From Cucurbitaria berberidis CBS 394.84 (Eukaryota; Ascomycota; Dothideomycetes; Pleosporales; Cucurbitariaceae): DNA of 64,000 bases. The notes beneath the pieces are model-generated. The model made no database searches. It saw only the letters and a program-made list of their open reading frames with translations, and was not told where the DNA came from. Within the stretch, counting starts at the first letter, position 1. Each line of letters begins with the position of its first letter. The stretch lies in NCBI RefSeq assembly GCF_010015615.1, contig NW_024468936.1, positions 1,984,001 through 2,048,000 on the forward strand. Direction: 5' to 3'. The translations under genes and the position numbers were made by a program. Positions 1-11,012 of this stretch are shown piece by piece.

Positions 1-828
1 TGAAGACATCTTCAGATCTTTACGTCTTTAGATATTTCAGGGTGTTGATCATACTAAGAGACACATAGAATATGCAGTATAGCTCTACTTGCTCTCGTAT
101 GCCAGTTTGAGCGGATAATGTTCCACAGCATCCTCTTTCTGTGTCGACATAATCATTAGGCCATTTTCGGGGTACTGATTGAATGCCGTGAACGCTATAA
201 GAGCGCCTTTGGGCTGAGGACCGATTGAGCAGGATATCGTTGAGAGGTTATCCTTTTCATTTGGCCGGTATGGAGTTTGGATCAGCAATATGAGCATGTA
301 TGTAATGAAATGATGGTCCACGTACGTGCTGCCTAGCAAATGTAATATAGAGCCAGGTGCTTGCTGCACCTCCAGCTAAGACCACAAGCTAGTTAGCCTA
401 CTAGGCTAGTAGGCTAGGAACAAACTGATTGTGCATCAGGTGGAAATCAACCAATGACCTGGAGCGGTGATGTCAGGAAATGCACTCGTTCGAGTGTTGC
501 ACTGCGCTAACCCTAAGATAGCTTAGTCCCAGATTTGCACTTTCGTAATATCGAGGCCCCTGTTCGATTTTGCACACCTCAGCCCCGGCCTTCCACACAA
601 GACCACGATGAGCCCCACGCCCCTCCAGCTACTATAATTGTTACATAGAACTACTTTGATATCGCGAATCTTTCTGCACATACTAATAGGCATTATTGTC
701 CTCCATATGCTAGTTTGAGCGTGGTAGGACAAAGCGGCCCTCCGCTTCCCGGTTCTGATCTACGCTAGATATTGAATGTGCAAATTCACGTTCACTGGGA
801 ACTGGGTAATCGTCGATACAGTTCCATT
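1..828. other. intergenic/degraded stretch, no supported gene
   Basis: No frame here continues into a recognisable protein. A 16-bp motif, TATGC(C/T)AGTTTGAGCG, occurs at 98-113 and again at 706-721 in the same orientation with one C/T mismatch. Read on the minus strand both give the peptide LKLAY, so these could be two scraps of a duplicated, decayed coding sequence. The last part should hold the promoter of the Clr5-ankyrin gene. Confidence 0.4.
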
Positions 829-3430
829 ATGACGAAAGACTGGAATGCAGTACAAGAGGAGATTAAGGAGCTGTCGTTCAACCAAAAGAAGTCGCTGGAG
901 GAGGTGAAGGAGTTGATGGAACGCAAGTATAAGTTCAGGGCTTCGTAAGTACATGCAGTGCTGTAGGCATTGACCTTTAATTGGCTCACGATCAAATAGC
1001 ACAAGAGCTTATCGTATGAAGCTGAAAGAATGGGGCTTCATGAGACACAAGCCTCGGAAGATAACAAAGGACAGTAACGAAGTGAGGGAGAGGAGCCGGT
1101 CCAGTCATGGGGAAAGCGATGTGCCTAACCGGGAGTCGAGCGCGACAGTTGATCCGACATCGATTGACACCATCCCTTCCACGGTGTGTGAGAAGCCCCA
1201 GAGATGGCAAATCGTTGAAAACGCTGATACGGACGCTGAGCCGACATTCATGAGCTTGCTCGGCCGAGCTAGAGAGTACGCTATCACCCCTTACCATAAC
1301 AACTTATGATCTGCGAGCTAACTAAGCAATAGTCTCCAGCCATCGTTTGACCCTTGGTCTGAAGCTCGAACAAGGGCATCAGGAATCGTTCTAGACATGC
1401 TCAGTGCCATCTTAGATAAGGATTCCGAAAAACTAGAGAAGCTGATCGTCGAGAATGTGAACCATGTAAACGACCCCATCGGCCTGCCGTTCGACTCGCC
1501 AAATAGTCGCTTTTTTGGGCATCCAGCACTCAGTCAGATGGTTATCCTCCAGCATTCTGATCAGAAATTGCTAGACATCGCGTGTGGAATGCCTTGTGGA
1601 CCGATCATTTGGGTGCTGCTATCGCACGGGGCGACCGGCTCTAAACATCCTCTTGGTACGGACCTTGCCCTCCATAATGCGATCAAGAACGGAAGACCGT
1701 ATACAGTACAGGCGCTGCTTGTCCCAGGTCGGTCAAATGTGAATGGGGTACCCGGAACGTCTTGGAAACCTCTTCTACAAGCAGTATTCTGGAACGTGCC
1801 GGAAGTTGTTCGTATACTTCTTACTCGGGGTGCCGACATTGAAGATGCAGGGCCATCGCCTATGAGCACGGGATCCCATACTGCGCTACAACTGTGCTTG
1901 GAATATCGTGCGACCAACTACCTCAATCAGACAGCCAAGGAAAGATGCCATCAAATTCTGAAAATGCTCTTAGATGCCGGTGCAAACACTCATGTAGCTC
2001 TAGTGGAAGGTGCCACACAGTCTCCATTCGAGGTATTCATAAGACCATGGCAAGGTGTGCCATACTGGACTATGGGACTTACCGAGACAGAGCTGGACTG
2101 TTTTCGAATCTTCGTGAGCAAAGGCGCAAATTCACAGGCCCAGTTCGACGGCTATCCGTGCAGATCGCTATCGAGCACAACATTCGAGCATCAAGTTATA
2201 TGGCATTCCACACCAAGCATCGCTCGACTTCTCATTGATAGCTTTGCTATATGTCCACACAGTAATGGCTCCAGTCTTCTCCACGAACTCCTTGGGTCGT
2301 GTTCGGAGGCAAAGCGGCATCCGGTCGACACATTGCGTGACCTTGAAGTACTCCTGCAAAAGGGCGTGGATCCAAACCTCGCAGATATCAATGGAGCAAC
2401 ACCGTTGGAAAAGTGCATCAAGCAGTGTCCAGCTGTCGATCTTGTGGCACGTTTACAGATGCTTTTAGAGCGTGGAGCGGATCCTGAAAGCAAAGGTTAC
2501 AGCGGTGTTCAACCGTATGTCTCCGCAGCACGAACATTCGAACAGCCTCTTCTCTCCGAAGTTATGGAAGCCCTAGTTCTTAAGATTCGCGGGCGATACA
2601 TTAGACACGTCGATGGTGTCCCTCATACTTGGGCCAACGGGATTTTCCCAATCTCGGAAACGCAGAGCTATGAGCAGGTGATGTCATGCACACGGAAGAC
2701 GGGCGATTTCATGCTGAACATGCAATCAATGATCCCAGGAGATGCTCAACAAGTGTTTCAACGAGCGTACTTTACCGTCGTCAGCAAGCACTTCCTCGAT
2801 ACCATGACTAGGGTAGCAAAGATGAAGATGCTAAATACCAACGAGAAGAACGAGATCGTTTGGGTTATCTCCATGCGCAAAGTCGTTGATTGTCCAGAGT
2901 ATAAGTTTGACCAAGAGCTTGTTGTGGCATTGTTGGACCCCCAACCCTTTCCAAGCATGGCCCTTGATATGAGCGCCGAGGCTACGAGGGCAAGCACACT
3001 TCCTCAAGAGTCAACATCAAGTACGATCGCGTCACCCGCTTCGAGCCTTACGATCACCGGGAACGCAACATCTCCTCAAGTACACACGCTGTTCCAGTTC
3101 AATTCTAACAGTTCGGCGACATCTGACCAAGCAATATCGACGTCTAAGTCTCCGGTGGAGGCCACCTCGTTGGTTGACGACTATTTCATTCCATCTACCA
3201 CGCAAATACGTTGGCATGACCCTTGCGCTCAACCGAAACCAGGCGATCTCAATAAAGCAGCAGCCGCTGTTTTGGAATTCTCGTGTAGTGTGTGCGGTGC
3301 AGCGACATTATTGACTAAAAATGAACTCGAGAAGCATGGTGTAGAACATGCGCACAGTGAATCATGCACGGAGGTGGGCTGTACGAGACGTTTCTGCGCC
3401 GCAAAGCGGATAAACGAAGTTTTATTGTAG
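829..3430 (+). CDS. Clr5-domain ankyrin-repeat protein, three exons
   Basis: Exons 829-944, 1000-1275 and 1333-3430 join in frame into about 829 residues. The 55- and 57-nt introns have GT..AG ends, and the second has a good branch-point-like GCTAAC. Residues 1-55 form a Clr5 domain: TKDWNAVQEEIKEL, then KSLEEVKELME, then YRMKLKEWGFMRHKP after the first intron. Ankyrin-type repeats follow at roughly 120-420, with motifs such as VVRILLTRGADIED, ILKMLLDAGANTH and LQMLLERGADPESK. The tail (about 780-822) has Cys/His spacing (CSVCG, then HGVEH, then C and C) like a small zinc finger. Clr5 domains are fungal and often sit ahead of ankyrin or TPR repeats; fission-yeast Clr5 acts in silencing. The partner here is unknown. 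The start is the first ATG of the Clr5 frame. Confidence 0.82.
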
Positions 3431-3846
3431 AAGATTAATCAATAGATAAATTCGTAAGGTGACGCCGCATTGCAAACCCACAATGACTGAACGACCTTGT
3501 GTGACTTTTGAGTTCGCCGTTATTATTAGCACGACACGCTTCTGGCCGGAATTTGAACTATGATACAAAGGCAGACTTCGAGAAATCTCCCTTCTTCCCC
3601 TCGATAAATTCAACGTATTCGAATGCTGTGGTTGCTTCCTTCTCCATTCTCCCGTACATCAAACTGGGTTAATGTTATTCGAAATCCCACACAACCTTTC
3701 ATTCCCCAAGGATACTGCCTCGTCTCAACCACACCTCACACTAGCATATTCATGCTCTTGTCGGGGGGAATATGCTCCCTCACTATCGCGTCGATAGCAT
3801 TTCGAGTTTATTCACAGCCGTGAACCTGGCTTGTTCAACTCAACTA
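3431..3846. other. intergenic, between convergent gene ends
   Basis: The Clr5-ankyrin gene (plus) and the small gene on the minus strand converge here. I see only presumed 3' untranslated sequence and no coding signal. Confidence 0.5.
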
Positions 3847-4236
3847 TCACTTGGTTTTGTTCGTCCGCGGTGACATTGGAAACAGCCGACAGTCCGTCTT
3901 CATCTTCTTAACAAACACGAAGTATGCCTGGAGCGCTTCGATCTGTGTTGGAAATGTTTTGTTGCGATTCATCCATAGCTTGAGGTACTTGTTGGCGCCG
4001 GTATCCTTCAGCGCCGCATACCATTCGCCTTCCGTTGTCTTGCGCAGGGTGATGGCAAGAGTACGGCCTTGCAGTCCGGTGACTACTTTCGCCTGTCCTG
4101 TAGTAGTGTAAGTGTGGGATTAACGTAGAAAACGGGCATGCGTACGTAGGCAAGCATCTTTCATATTGATTATTCTCTCGGCCATCTCCTCCTCGGGGGA
4201 TGCGTGGCCTGCCGATTCATCTTCTGTGGAACTCAT
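3847..4236 (-). CDS. small hypothetical protein, two exons
   Basis: Exon 1 is 4236-4146 and exon 2 is 4097-3847, joined across a 48-nt GT..AG intron ending CTACTACAG. The product is 113 residues. It begins MSSTEDESAGHASPEEEMAE, an acidic head. A basic and aromatic body follows with motifs TGLQGRTLAITLRKTTEGEWY, KYLKLWMNR and ALQAYFVFVKKMKTDCRLF. I do not recognise the family. The uninterrupted splice-joined frame, balanced composition and lack of low complexity argue for a real gene. No signal peptide or membrane segment is visible, so it is probably intracellular. It could be mistaken for intergenic DNA because neither exon alone is long. Confidence 0.6.
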
Positions 4237-5181
4237 CTCGATGATTGATAGCGTGGTTCGGAGTCGATATCGTCTTACTCGAGCGCTCGAAGGCTGGTAA
4301 CTGTCTTTGTGAATTTCTGATGGGCTGATATCTCACGCTTAGAGGGGAGGCTTTTGAGTGATGTACTACCGAAAATTGGGATATTTGTAAGCTTGCACTC
4401 AGAGTCATCACTTCGCGCAACCGCAATGGCCATCATGCAGACGAGCATGCACGCCCGAAATAGGGGGAACGAGCGGGTCGAACTTGTTGGGCTCTTGAAA
4501 AGCATCGAAAAGAGTCGACGAGATTGAGATAAGCAGAAGATCTGCTCCTAGATCTCTGTCAAGATGATTGATATATATTTCACCATATGAACCTACATGC
4601 TGTTGATTTCAGCCTATTGAGTAGGTGGTCAAATGCAGCAATGCATGCAGTTGACAGGATAAGGCTCGTCAAAATGACTTTTGAGGGTTGGAGAGTGTAA
4701 TTCTCACAAAGGAACGAGCGCCCGTCCCGTCTTCAAGTTTGGGCAGCATCTGCCTTACGGCTTCGCTGCGCCCATCCTAGGACTGTGCGGAAATTGGAAG
4801 TGGGCCGCCTCAACGACACAACAAGGTCCTCCTGGCTGAGAGTAAGTAGATTGCTGTCAACTTCGCGAACTTATCTCAAGCTTTCTGTCAGCATAGTCGA
4901 TGGTCAATCGCGCTCGAAAGATGTTCCGGGTTGAGATGACGTAGGTCAAAACAACGCGTCGCACCGGTTCCCAATCGAGCTTAGTTCACTCGTGCCACCT
5001 GAGCAGCTACACTTCGTCCCCACACTCAATTGCATTATACGCTCAACAACGTTGATTTCTAAGCTACTAAATATATATATTTCGCACACAAAGCATTCTT
5101 AATGAATCAAAGCCCCACCCCGTACATCTGCATAGTTGATACAGACGTACTGTACGCCTCAGTTACCTAGGTAACCTTGAC
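4237..5181. other. intergenic, no supported gene
   Basis: Upstream of the small minus-strand gene and downstream of the aspartic-protease-like gene. A minus-strand frame at 4275-4505 contains a hydrophobic stretch, but nothing supports it as a gene. The run around 5068-5078 is AT-rich (ATATATATAT). Confidence 0.4.
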
Positions 5182-6357
5182 CTAACCGTCCAAAAATGCC
5201 TTTCCGCCCTTGCATTTCGAGCAAATGAACCCGAACCTCCCATCCACAGCATCAAACAAAATCGTAAACCCAAACAAAAAGTTCCGCCCTGTGTTCACGA
5301 ACGGGCCGGACCCAATAGAGACTGGCTGCACGTATTTCGGCTGGCTAGGGAATGCCGCATCTCCCACTGCGAAATCATAGCCTGCAACACCGCGTTCAAA
5401 GTTCGGGAAAGCGAATGCGAGATGCGTGCCCTTGGTGACGCGTCTGGTGTACTTGGGGGCAGGCGATGGCGCCGGGTTCGGAATGGTGACGTTAGGGAGA
5501 GTGCCTATGGGCGCGGACTGCAGGTACATTTGCGGGACTCCGGTGTCGACGAGTGCTGTTCCTTTGAAGTCCCCTGCGCCGTTGACCTTGAAAGACATTC
5601 GTACTCCTGCCCAGTCGCGCGGGTTCTCCGTCGCGCCCCTCTCTAGCTTGACCCAATCTGCATTGATAGTATTTTTCTCTGTTAAGCCTAGATACACGCC
5701 CTTGGTGGACAGCGTGTATCCCGTACGTAGTCTTGCGGTGCTGTGGCCGTTGATATCGATGACGTTAAGGAAGGGGTTGTGGTCTGGTGTACCGAAGTCA
5801 ATACCGCTGCCGGCAACATTGCGCCCGAAGCCAACGCCCATGTATGTGATGTGGCTCAAATTTGCAGTCGATTTGACACTCTTTCCTTTAGGACATACAC
5901 CCTTGCCAGTGGTAGGGTTGTATCCGGGGCATTTGACTACTGACTGGACAACAAGTACCGGTACTTGCGTCACCGCTCGCCGTGCTGATGTCTTGCCATA
6001 GAATGTGACGTTCAAAGGCACAAAGCGGCCTGTGTAGAGGAGCGAACTGCTATCCAAGAATTCCCACCCCCGCTGATACTTGGCCTCGTTCTTGGCGTCA
6101 AGTTTAACGTTGGGCAGGAGCGGTGCGCCGATGATAAGGCCTGTACTCCCCGTGTCCACTGGAAAGGTGAAAGCCTTGCCATTGATGCTGCCGCGGACGG
6201 TGGGCGTATAGGCCGAGGAAAATTTAGAGGCGAATGGGAGGAATATAGTCTGCCCGTGATTTGTAGGAGTAGGAGCAGCAGGAGCGCGCGAAGGGGTTTG
6301 GGCAAGAACTGGAGTGAGCAAGAGCAGTATGGTGCTCAACATCATCGGAGGCGCCAT
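5182..6357 (-). CDS. secreted aspartic-protease-like protein
   Basis: A single exon of 391 residues. It begins with a signal peptide (hydrophobic core LSTILLLLTPVLAQ), followed by a Pro/Ala-rich linker. The first aspartic-protease motif is VDTGSTG with Asp about 68. A second DTG (ALVDTGVPQM) lies at about 269, the right spacing for a bilobed pepsin-like (A1) fold. The second motif has DTGV rather than the usual DTGT/S, so activity is plausible but unproven. About eight N-glycosylation-type or cysteine-containing stretches fit a secreted protein, and a Cys pair closes the C-terminus (ICSKCKGG). It may be a degradative enzyme or a non-catalytic relative. It is divergent from typical pepsins, and I name only the family. 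Confidence 0.7.
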   Translation of the reverse strand: MAPPMMLSTILLLLTPVLAQTPSRAPAAPTPTNHGQTIFLPFASKFSSAYTPTVRGSINGKAFTFPVDTGSTGLIIGAPLLPNVKLDAKNEAKYQRGWEFLDSSSLLYTGRFVPLNVTFYGKTSARRAVTQVPVLVVQSVVKCPGYNPTTGKGVCPKGKSVKSTANLSHITYMGVGFGRNVAGSGIDFGTPDHNPFLNVIDINGHSTARLRTGYTLSTKGVYLGLTEKNTINADWVKLERGATENPRDWAGVRMSFKVNGAGDFKGTALVDTGVPQMYLQSAPIGTLPNVTIPNPAPSPAPKYTRRVTKGTHLAFAFPNFERGVAGYDFAVGDAAFPSQPKYVQPVSIGSGPFVNTGRNFLFGFTILFDAVDGRFGFICSKCKGGKAFLDG

Positions 6358-6618
6358 TCCAGTCGCTCAGCTTGTCGACGACCTGTGCCGCACGATTTGA
6401 GGAAGCTGACTTCCTTTATGGCCACCTTCAAATGCGAGGAGGGAGTACTGGAATGCCGGGGTGACGCGGACGATGCGGATATCAATGGCTGGACAGCGCG
6501 CTATGCAAGGTACTAAGCTTCCTCAGGAATGCATCTGACATTCTTGGAATATGAAACACCGGACCGCCATTAAATGTTCACATGATACCAAGACCTAATA
6601 GTTTGAACTTTGAGATGC
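6358..6618. promoter_or_regulatory. short spacer upstream of the protease-like gene
   Basis: About 260 bp between two minus-strand genes. It should hold the promoter of the protease-like gene and the 3' end of the oxidoreductase gene. I cannot point to a specific element. Confidence 0.3.
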
Positions 6619-8118
6619 TCATGCAGCGGCACTGACAGGCTTGATGCCAACCTCAGCCATCTTCGCTGCCTCAGGCTCCTCCCTCGGGCTATCCACCTTC
6701 TCAACAACATCCGTCAGACCCAAGTACTTCAAGTTGGCCGCCCAGCCTAGATCCTCTCCAAAATATCCCTTCATGACCTCGACACCGTATTTGATGCCAC
6801 TGTTCGAATCATATGTAAGGCATTGTTTGCCCACTGCAAGCCCGATGACTGCTTCCCAAGCCGGCAGCTCGGTTGTAGGATACTGCTCGGCTGAGGGAGA
6901 GAGTTCAGCGTTAAGAACGGCGGCGTAGACGTTCTGTGCGGCGGTTTGGCCCATGACTGTTGCGCTGCCGGCACGCTTGATGCCTGACCAAGCGATTACA
7001 TCTCCGACACCGAAATGGCTCGATGCGTTTGCGATGGTATCTTTGAATATAAGGCTCTGGTGCACCATGATTTCTTTATCTTCATTTAGGCACTCAGCTG
7101 GCAAGACTTGGGTGGTCGGTGTCCCTTTCTTCGTGGAGTCGATGACAAAGTCTGCTGTTATGGTTTCGCCATTTGCGAGTGTGACGGTGAACTGGCCGTT
7201 TGGTAGGTTTTCAATGGATGCGCGGCTGCCGAGAATGAGGTCAACGCCTTCCTCTTTCAGAAGAATCTTTGCGCGCTCCTTTACGTCTGATGGGAGCGGC
7301 TCGGATGATAAAACTTCGGCGCGTGAGTGGACGAGTGTGACGCTGATTTCAGGGTAGTAGTTCTTGATCTCGCCCGCGAACTCAACGCCCACCGCGCCAG
7401 CACCGATGACCACCACTCTCCTCCCCTTATACTTGGCCGGATCACCACCAGTGATCTTCTCGATGAACGCCTTTCCGTCTCTCAGGTACTCTTCGTAGCT
7501 GCCTGACTTTGGTACAGCGGGCCAGTGTCTCTTCAGCCCGGTAGCCATGACTAGGTAATCATATGGCTGTTGCTGCGTCTTCCCATTGCGATCAGACCAC
7601 TCGGCTACCTTGTCCTCGGGGTTAATATTCTTGACACTACCATGCTTGAAATGTAGATTTGGGTGCTTCAATTCATTCAAGTGGCTGAATCGCCTCCACA
7701 TATAGCCGGTATATTTTGGAGCAACATGCGCCAGAGGAGCGCCGACCGAGTGGACTGCAAGATACTACAGTCAGTACTAGAACTTCAAGCGGTGTACGGA
7801 AACAGGTGGGGGTCACGTGGGAGTAGCGCCTCGGTTAATAGTATATCGCTAGGAGGAAGGCGGACTGGGTGACGCACAATATCCATCACGCTCGTCGATA
7901 ACGGTAATTTCAAGCCCTCTCCTACTCCGTGCGCCTTTGAAATCGGGACCTGGGTAGACGCTTTGTCGTGCTTTGCCCTGGGAGTACTCGAGGAGATTGA
8001 CGACAGCGGAGATGCCACCGTATGCGCAGCCAACGATGAGAATACGATGCGGATTTGATAACGCCAGGTTACCAAGCGTGTCCGTGATGCCTTGGAGCCT
8101 CATCTTGAAAAAAATCAA
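6619..8118 (-). CDS. AIF/AMID-like FAD-dependent NAD(P)H oxidoreductase
   Basis: Two exons, 8118-7878 and 7754-6619, joined across a 123-nt intron. The junction restores DERDGYFHSVGAPLAHVAPKY, the family's conserved block, which confirms the splice. The protein is 458 residues from the first ATG, or 453 if translation starts at the ATG at 8103. The N-terminal Rossmann motif is ILIVGCAYGGISA (FAD). A second dinucleotide motif, VVVIGAGAVGVEFAGEI, binds NAD(P)H. The C-terminal FAD-contact motif appears as HFGVGDVIAW. Relatives include AIF, AMID/FSP1 and fungal ferroptosis-suppressor-like quinone reductases. The cellular location is not evident; no clear mitochondrial presequence or membrane anchor is seen. 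Confidence 0.85.
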
Positions 8119-9054
8119 TCTGATAAGGAGAAAATGCGATGTGTGGGAGGGAGCGAACGGGGGAAGGCAGATGATCTGATAAGATTAGGCCGCATATGTG
8201 GCGGCACTATGGGTTCTTATTGCCAGCCTACCCACCACGCACTCCCACACCGACATCGGGCGTCAACCCACAACCAGCCGTCTGGCATCCTGAAGCTCCA
8301 CGCCGTCGTTGCAGACACGTCGTACTAGAGTGCGATTGGAGGGTGTTTAATCCGATCGCTCCGCAAATTCTTATCTGATCCGCTGCTGGAGCGCTTGGCA
8401 GCTGTACAGCCCCGCAAGGAATAATGAGCGGTCTGAGCAACACAAGGGAGGGTGCGAACGCTAAGCCGATGGAGGAGAAATCGCCGAAAGTAGAAGGCGA
8501 ATTCTGTTTTGCAGTCCTCTGCGGGGCAGGCGGAGGAGGATTCCGCTCGTGCAGTAGGCGTCTTGGTACTTAGAACGCGACCTAAGGCGTCCAGTCCTGG
8601 CGACGGGTCTCAACATATCATACGTAAACCCGCATAAGAGGTTGGTCTGACGGAGGTCAGTCGTCATCTAGCACGGAAATGGCGATGCAATCGTATGCAA
8701 TAGTGCTTGACAAACCAGTGGCAAAGATGAGCGAGTACCTGGTACTTAGCTCCGGCCTTATTATATAGCTGGGCTTCCCAAGATCTCAGATGCGTGGTTT
8801 TTCTCACGTTCGAGCGCTTGCGAAAGCGATCACGTCTCAAGGCTCTCTGACAATCATTATAGATTGAGTATCTGATTTAGATGTAGGACTCACGATTCCG
8901 TTCATTTAAGTGGCATTCGTCCGCTACTCGTCCGGAAGATAGTAAAACCTGTGAGTGTTAGGCACCAACGCAAGCCACAGCACGATATATATAAATATGA
9001 AAGGCTGCCGCGATTTCTAAAGGAATTAACTTACTTATCATACTATCTTTTATT
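8119..9054. other. divergent promoter region
   Basis: The oxidoreductase (minus) and the SDR (plus) point away from each other, so this 936-bp stretch holds both promoters. Open frames here are short and unlike any family I know. Confidence 0.45.
8986..8997 (+). promoter_or_regulatory. TATA-like box before the SDR gene
   Basis: TATATATAAATA lies about 58 bp upstream of the ATG at 9055, a plausible core-promoter position. Confidence 0.45.
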
Positions 9055-10153
9055 ATGGTGTCTCTTACTGATGTGCGCAAATCGAATGCGCAGATCCCCA
9101 CCGCTCTACCGAAGCAACTCGTCGCAGTGTTCGCAGGCGCAACAAGCGGTATTGGCGAATCAACACTCAAAACCTTTGTGAGCTATGCAGTTGAACCACG
9201 CATATACCTGTTTGCGCGAACCCCTGCCTCGGCGGAGCGCGTCATAGCCGAATGTCGTCAACTGAATCCTCAGGGGGAGTACATATTCGTCAAGGTGGAC
9301 CTGGGCCTGATCAAAGAGACGGATCGAGCATGTGAAGAAGTACAGAATAAGGAAAAACTGGTGAACTTGGTGGTGCTGAGCGCCGGGGAGTTGAGCTTCG
9401 ATCGAAAGCGTAAGCCTTTACTAGCACTGTTCTACTTCAGTTATGCAGAGGCAACTTATATGGAGGACAGTTACATCTGAGGGCCTCAACCACTTCCTCG
9501 CAGCGTCGACTTATACACGAGTGCGTATTGTTCAGCAGCTCCTTCCCCTCCTCATCATCGCGTCCCAAACGACATCCCTAGCACGTGTGCTCGACGTCGC
9601 AGGCGGCACCAAAGAAGGTGAGGTCAACCTTTCCGACCTCGGAGCCCTGAACATGCCTTTGACGAGCTTACGACCTCATTTGACAAGCATGCACACACTG
9701 GCCTTGGAAGTCCTGGCGCAGCAGGCGTCGACAGTAAGCTTCGTTCATGATTTCCCAGGCGCTGTTCACAGCTCGTTGCACAAAAACGTATCGGGGTGGG
9801 GAGGCTTGTTTTTTTTTATAGTGATGGAAACGGCGTATTGGCTCCTGGGAAGGTTGTTTTATGTCCCAATCGAAGAGTGTGGAGAGAGGCATGTGTTTTT
9901 CGCGACGAGTGAGCAGTACAAGCCGAAAGACGGGCGCGCGAATGGTGTGTCGCTTACCGAGGGGATGATAAGTGGCACTGGAAGTGATGGGCAATCAGGA
10001 AGTGGTGTGTACTCTATCGATTGGGATGGAGAGGGGCCTAGTAAAGGAGCGGAAATTGCGTTGAGAGAGATGAGGAGGAACGGCACACGAGAGGTCATCT
10101 GGAGACATTTTGAGGAACAATTCGAGAGGGCAAGTCAGAGGGCTACATCTTGA
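9055..10153 (+). CDS. atypical short-chain dehydrogenase/reductase
   Basis: Exons 9055-9409 and 9471-10153, with a 61-nt intron (GTAAGC..ACAG), give 345 residues. The join restores SFDRKLTSEGLNHFLAAS; the alternative acceptor at 9440 would leave a 31-nt intron, too short. The cofactor loop is AGATSGIGE and the strand-4 motif is LVVLSAG. A canonical YxxxK catalytic pair is not apparent; the expected region reads SLRPHLTSMHTLALEVLA. This matches a group of fungal SDR-like proteins often found near secondary-metabolite or accessory genes. The C-terminal half has a hydrophobic stretch (GGLFFFIVMETAYWLLGRLFY) that may associate with membrane. Substrate unknown. Confidence 0.75.
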
Positions 10154-11012
10154 GCTTGTGTTGAGGTAAATGCGCGTACAACTGCGTCAAGGGAGTTTGA
10201 ACTGTTTCTGACTTCCGAAGGTCACAAGGTAGGAATGAGACTGAAGATGAAGTGAGGGTAAATTTAAATCTTTCGTCTGTAATCAACACTAGCTAAACAG
10301 ACTACTTTCTACATAGAGTAGTCCTATACTCCCGGAAAGCTTTAGGCCGTGGGTACAAGTGCAGAATAACCTCTTTCCCCTATTAGTATGTAACTCGGAG
10401 AGATAATGTACTCAAGGCCATCTTTTGTGGATCTGGTCTAGACTACCATTCGTCCAAAACACTCGATATAGGGCAAATGATCGTAATCGTTTACGACAGT
10501 ACAGTGGCACATGATCTTTCTTCTCATAGTCCTGACTCGAAGAGCTCTACTTCTGATACTAGAAGTGGGTATCGATCTTGCCTACGTGATCGGCCCGTCT
10601 GAGGTATCGTCTTAGTGGATTGCGAGACAGTCGTATGTGGCTGCTAGCACGTCTTTACAAATCTCGTTCATGGTATGATGGCCCTCACGTAATATCTCGC
10701 TTCGTACACGCTTGGTCGGCACGGCGGTGGGTCATATCCCGCATGGTGGTTGCTCTTGAAGTCTAAGTCCACACTAGGATTCTGAAGGAAGTTATCAACT
10801 TATGGTCGTGTCATTGATCCTTATGCCACCCCCGGTGATATGACCTGGGTTCATTCGGTATGAGTGCCATAGTTGTCTTCCGAGTCACATACCAATTTCC
10901 TTTACGGCCAATGCTTCATATATATCGTAGTTGGTAAAGGCTTTGTCGCTGCAGGGTTGAAATGGAGGCTATTTCGACCATAGGATGGCGAGCGCCACCA
11001 GGTAGGAGAACA
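10154..11012. other. intergenic, no supported gene
   Basis: This 859-bp stretch lies between the converging 3' ends of the SDR and the HET-NACHT-ankyrin gene. I see no frame of useful length and no repeat. Confidence 0.45.

Noticed and set aside
4275..4505. 76-codon minus-strand frame with a hydrophobic stretch like a signal peptide
   Set aside because: The hydrophobic part is preceded by 17 polar residues, and no family or splice support was found.
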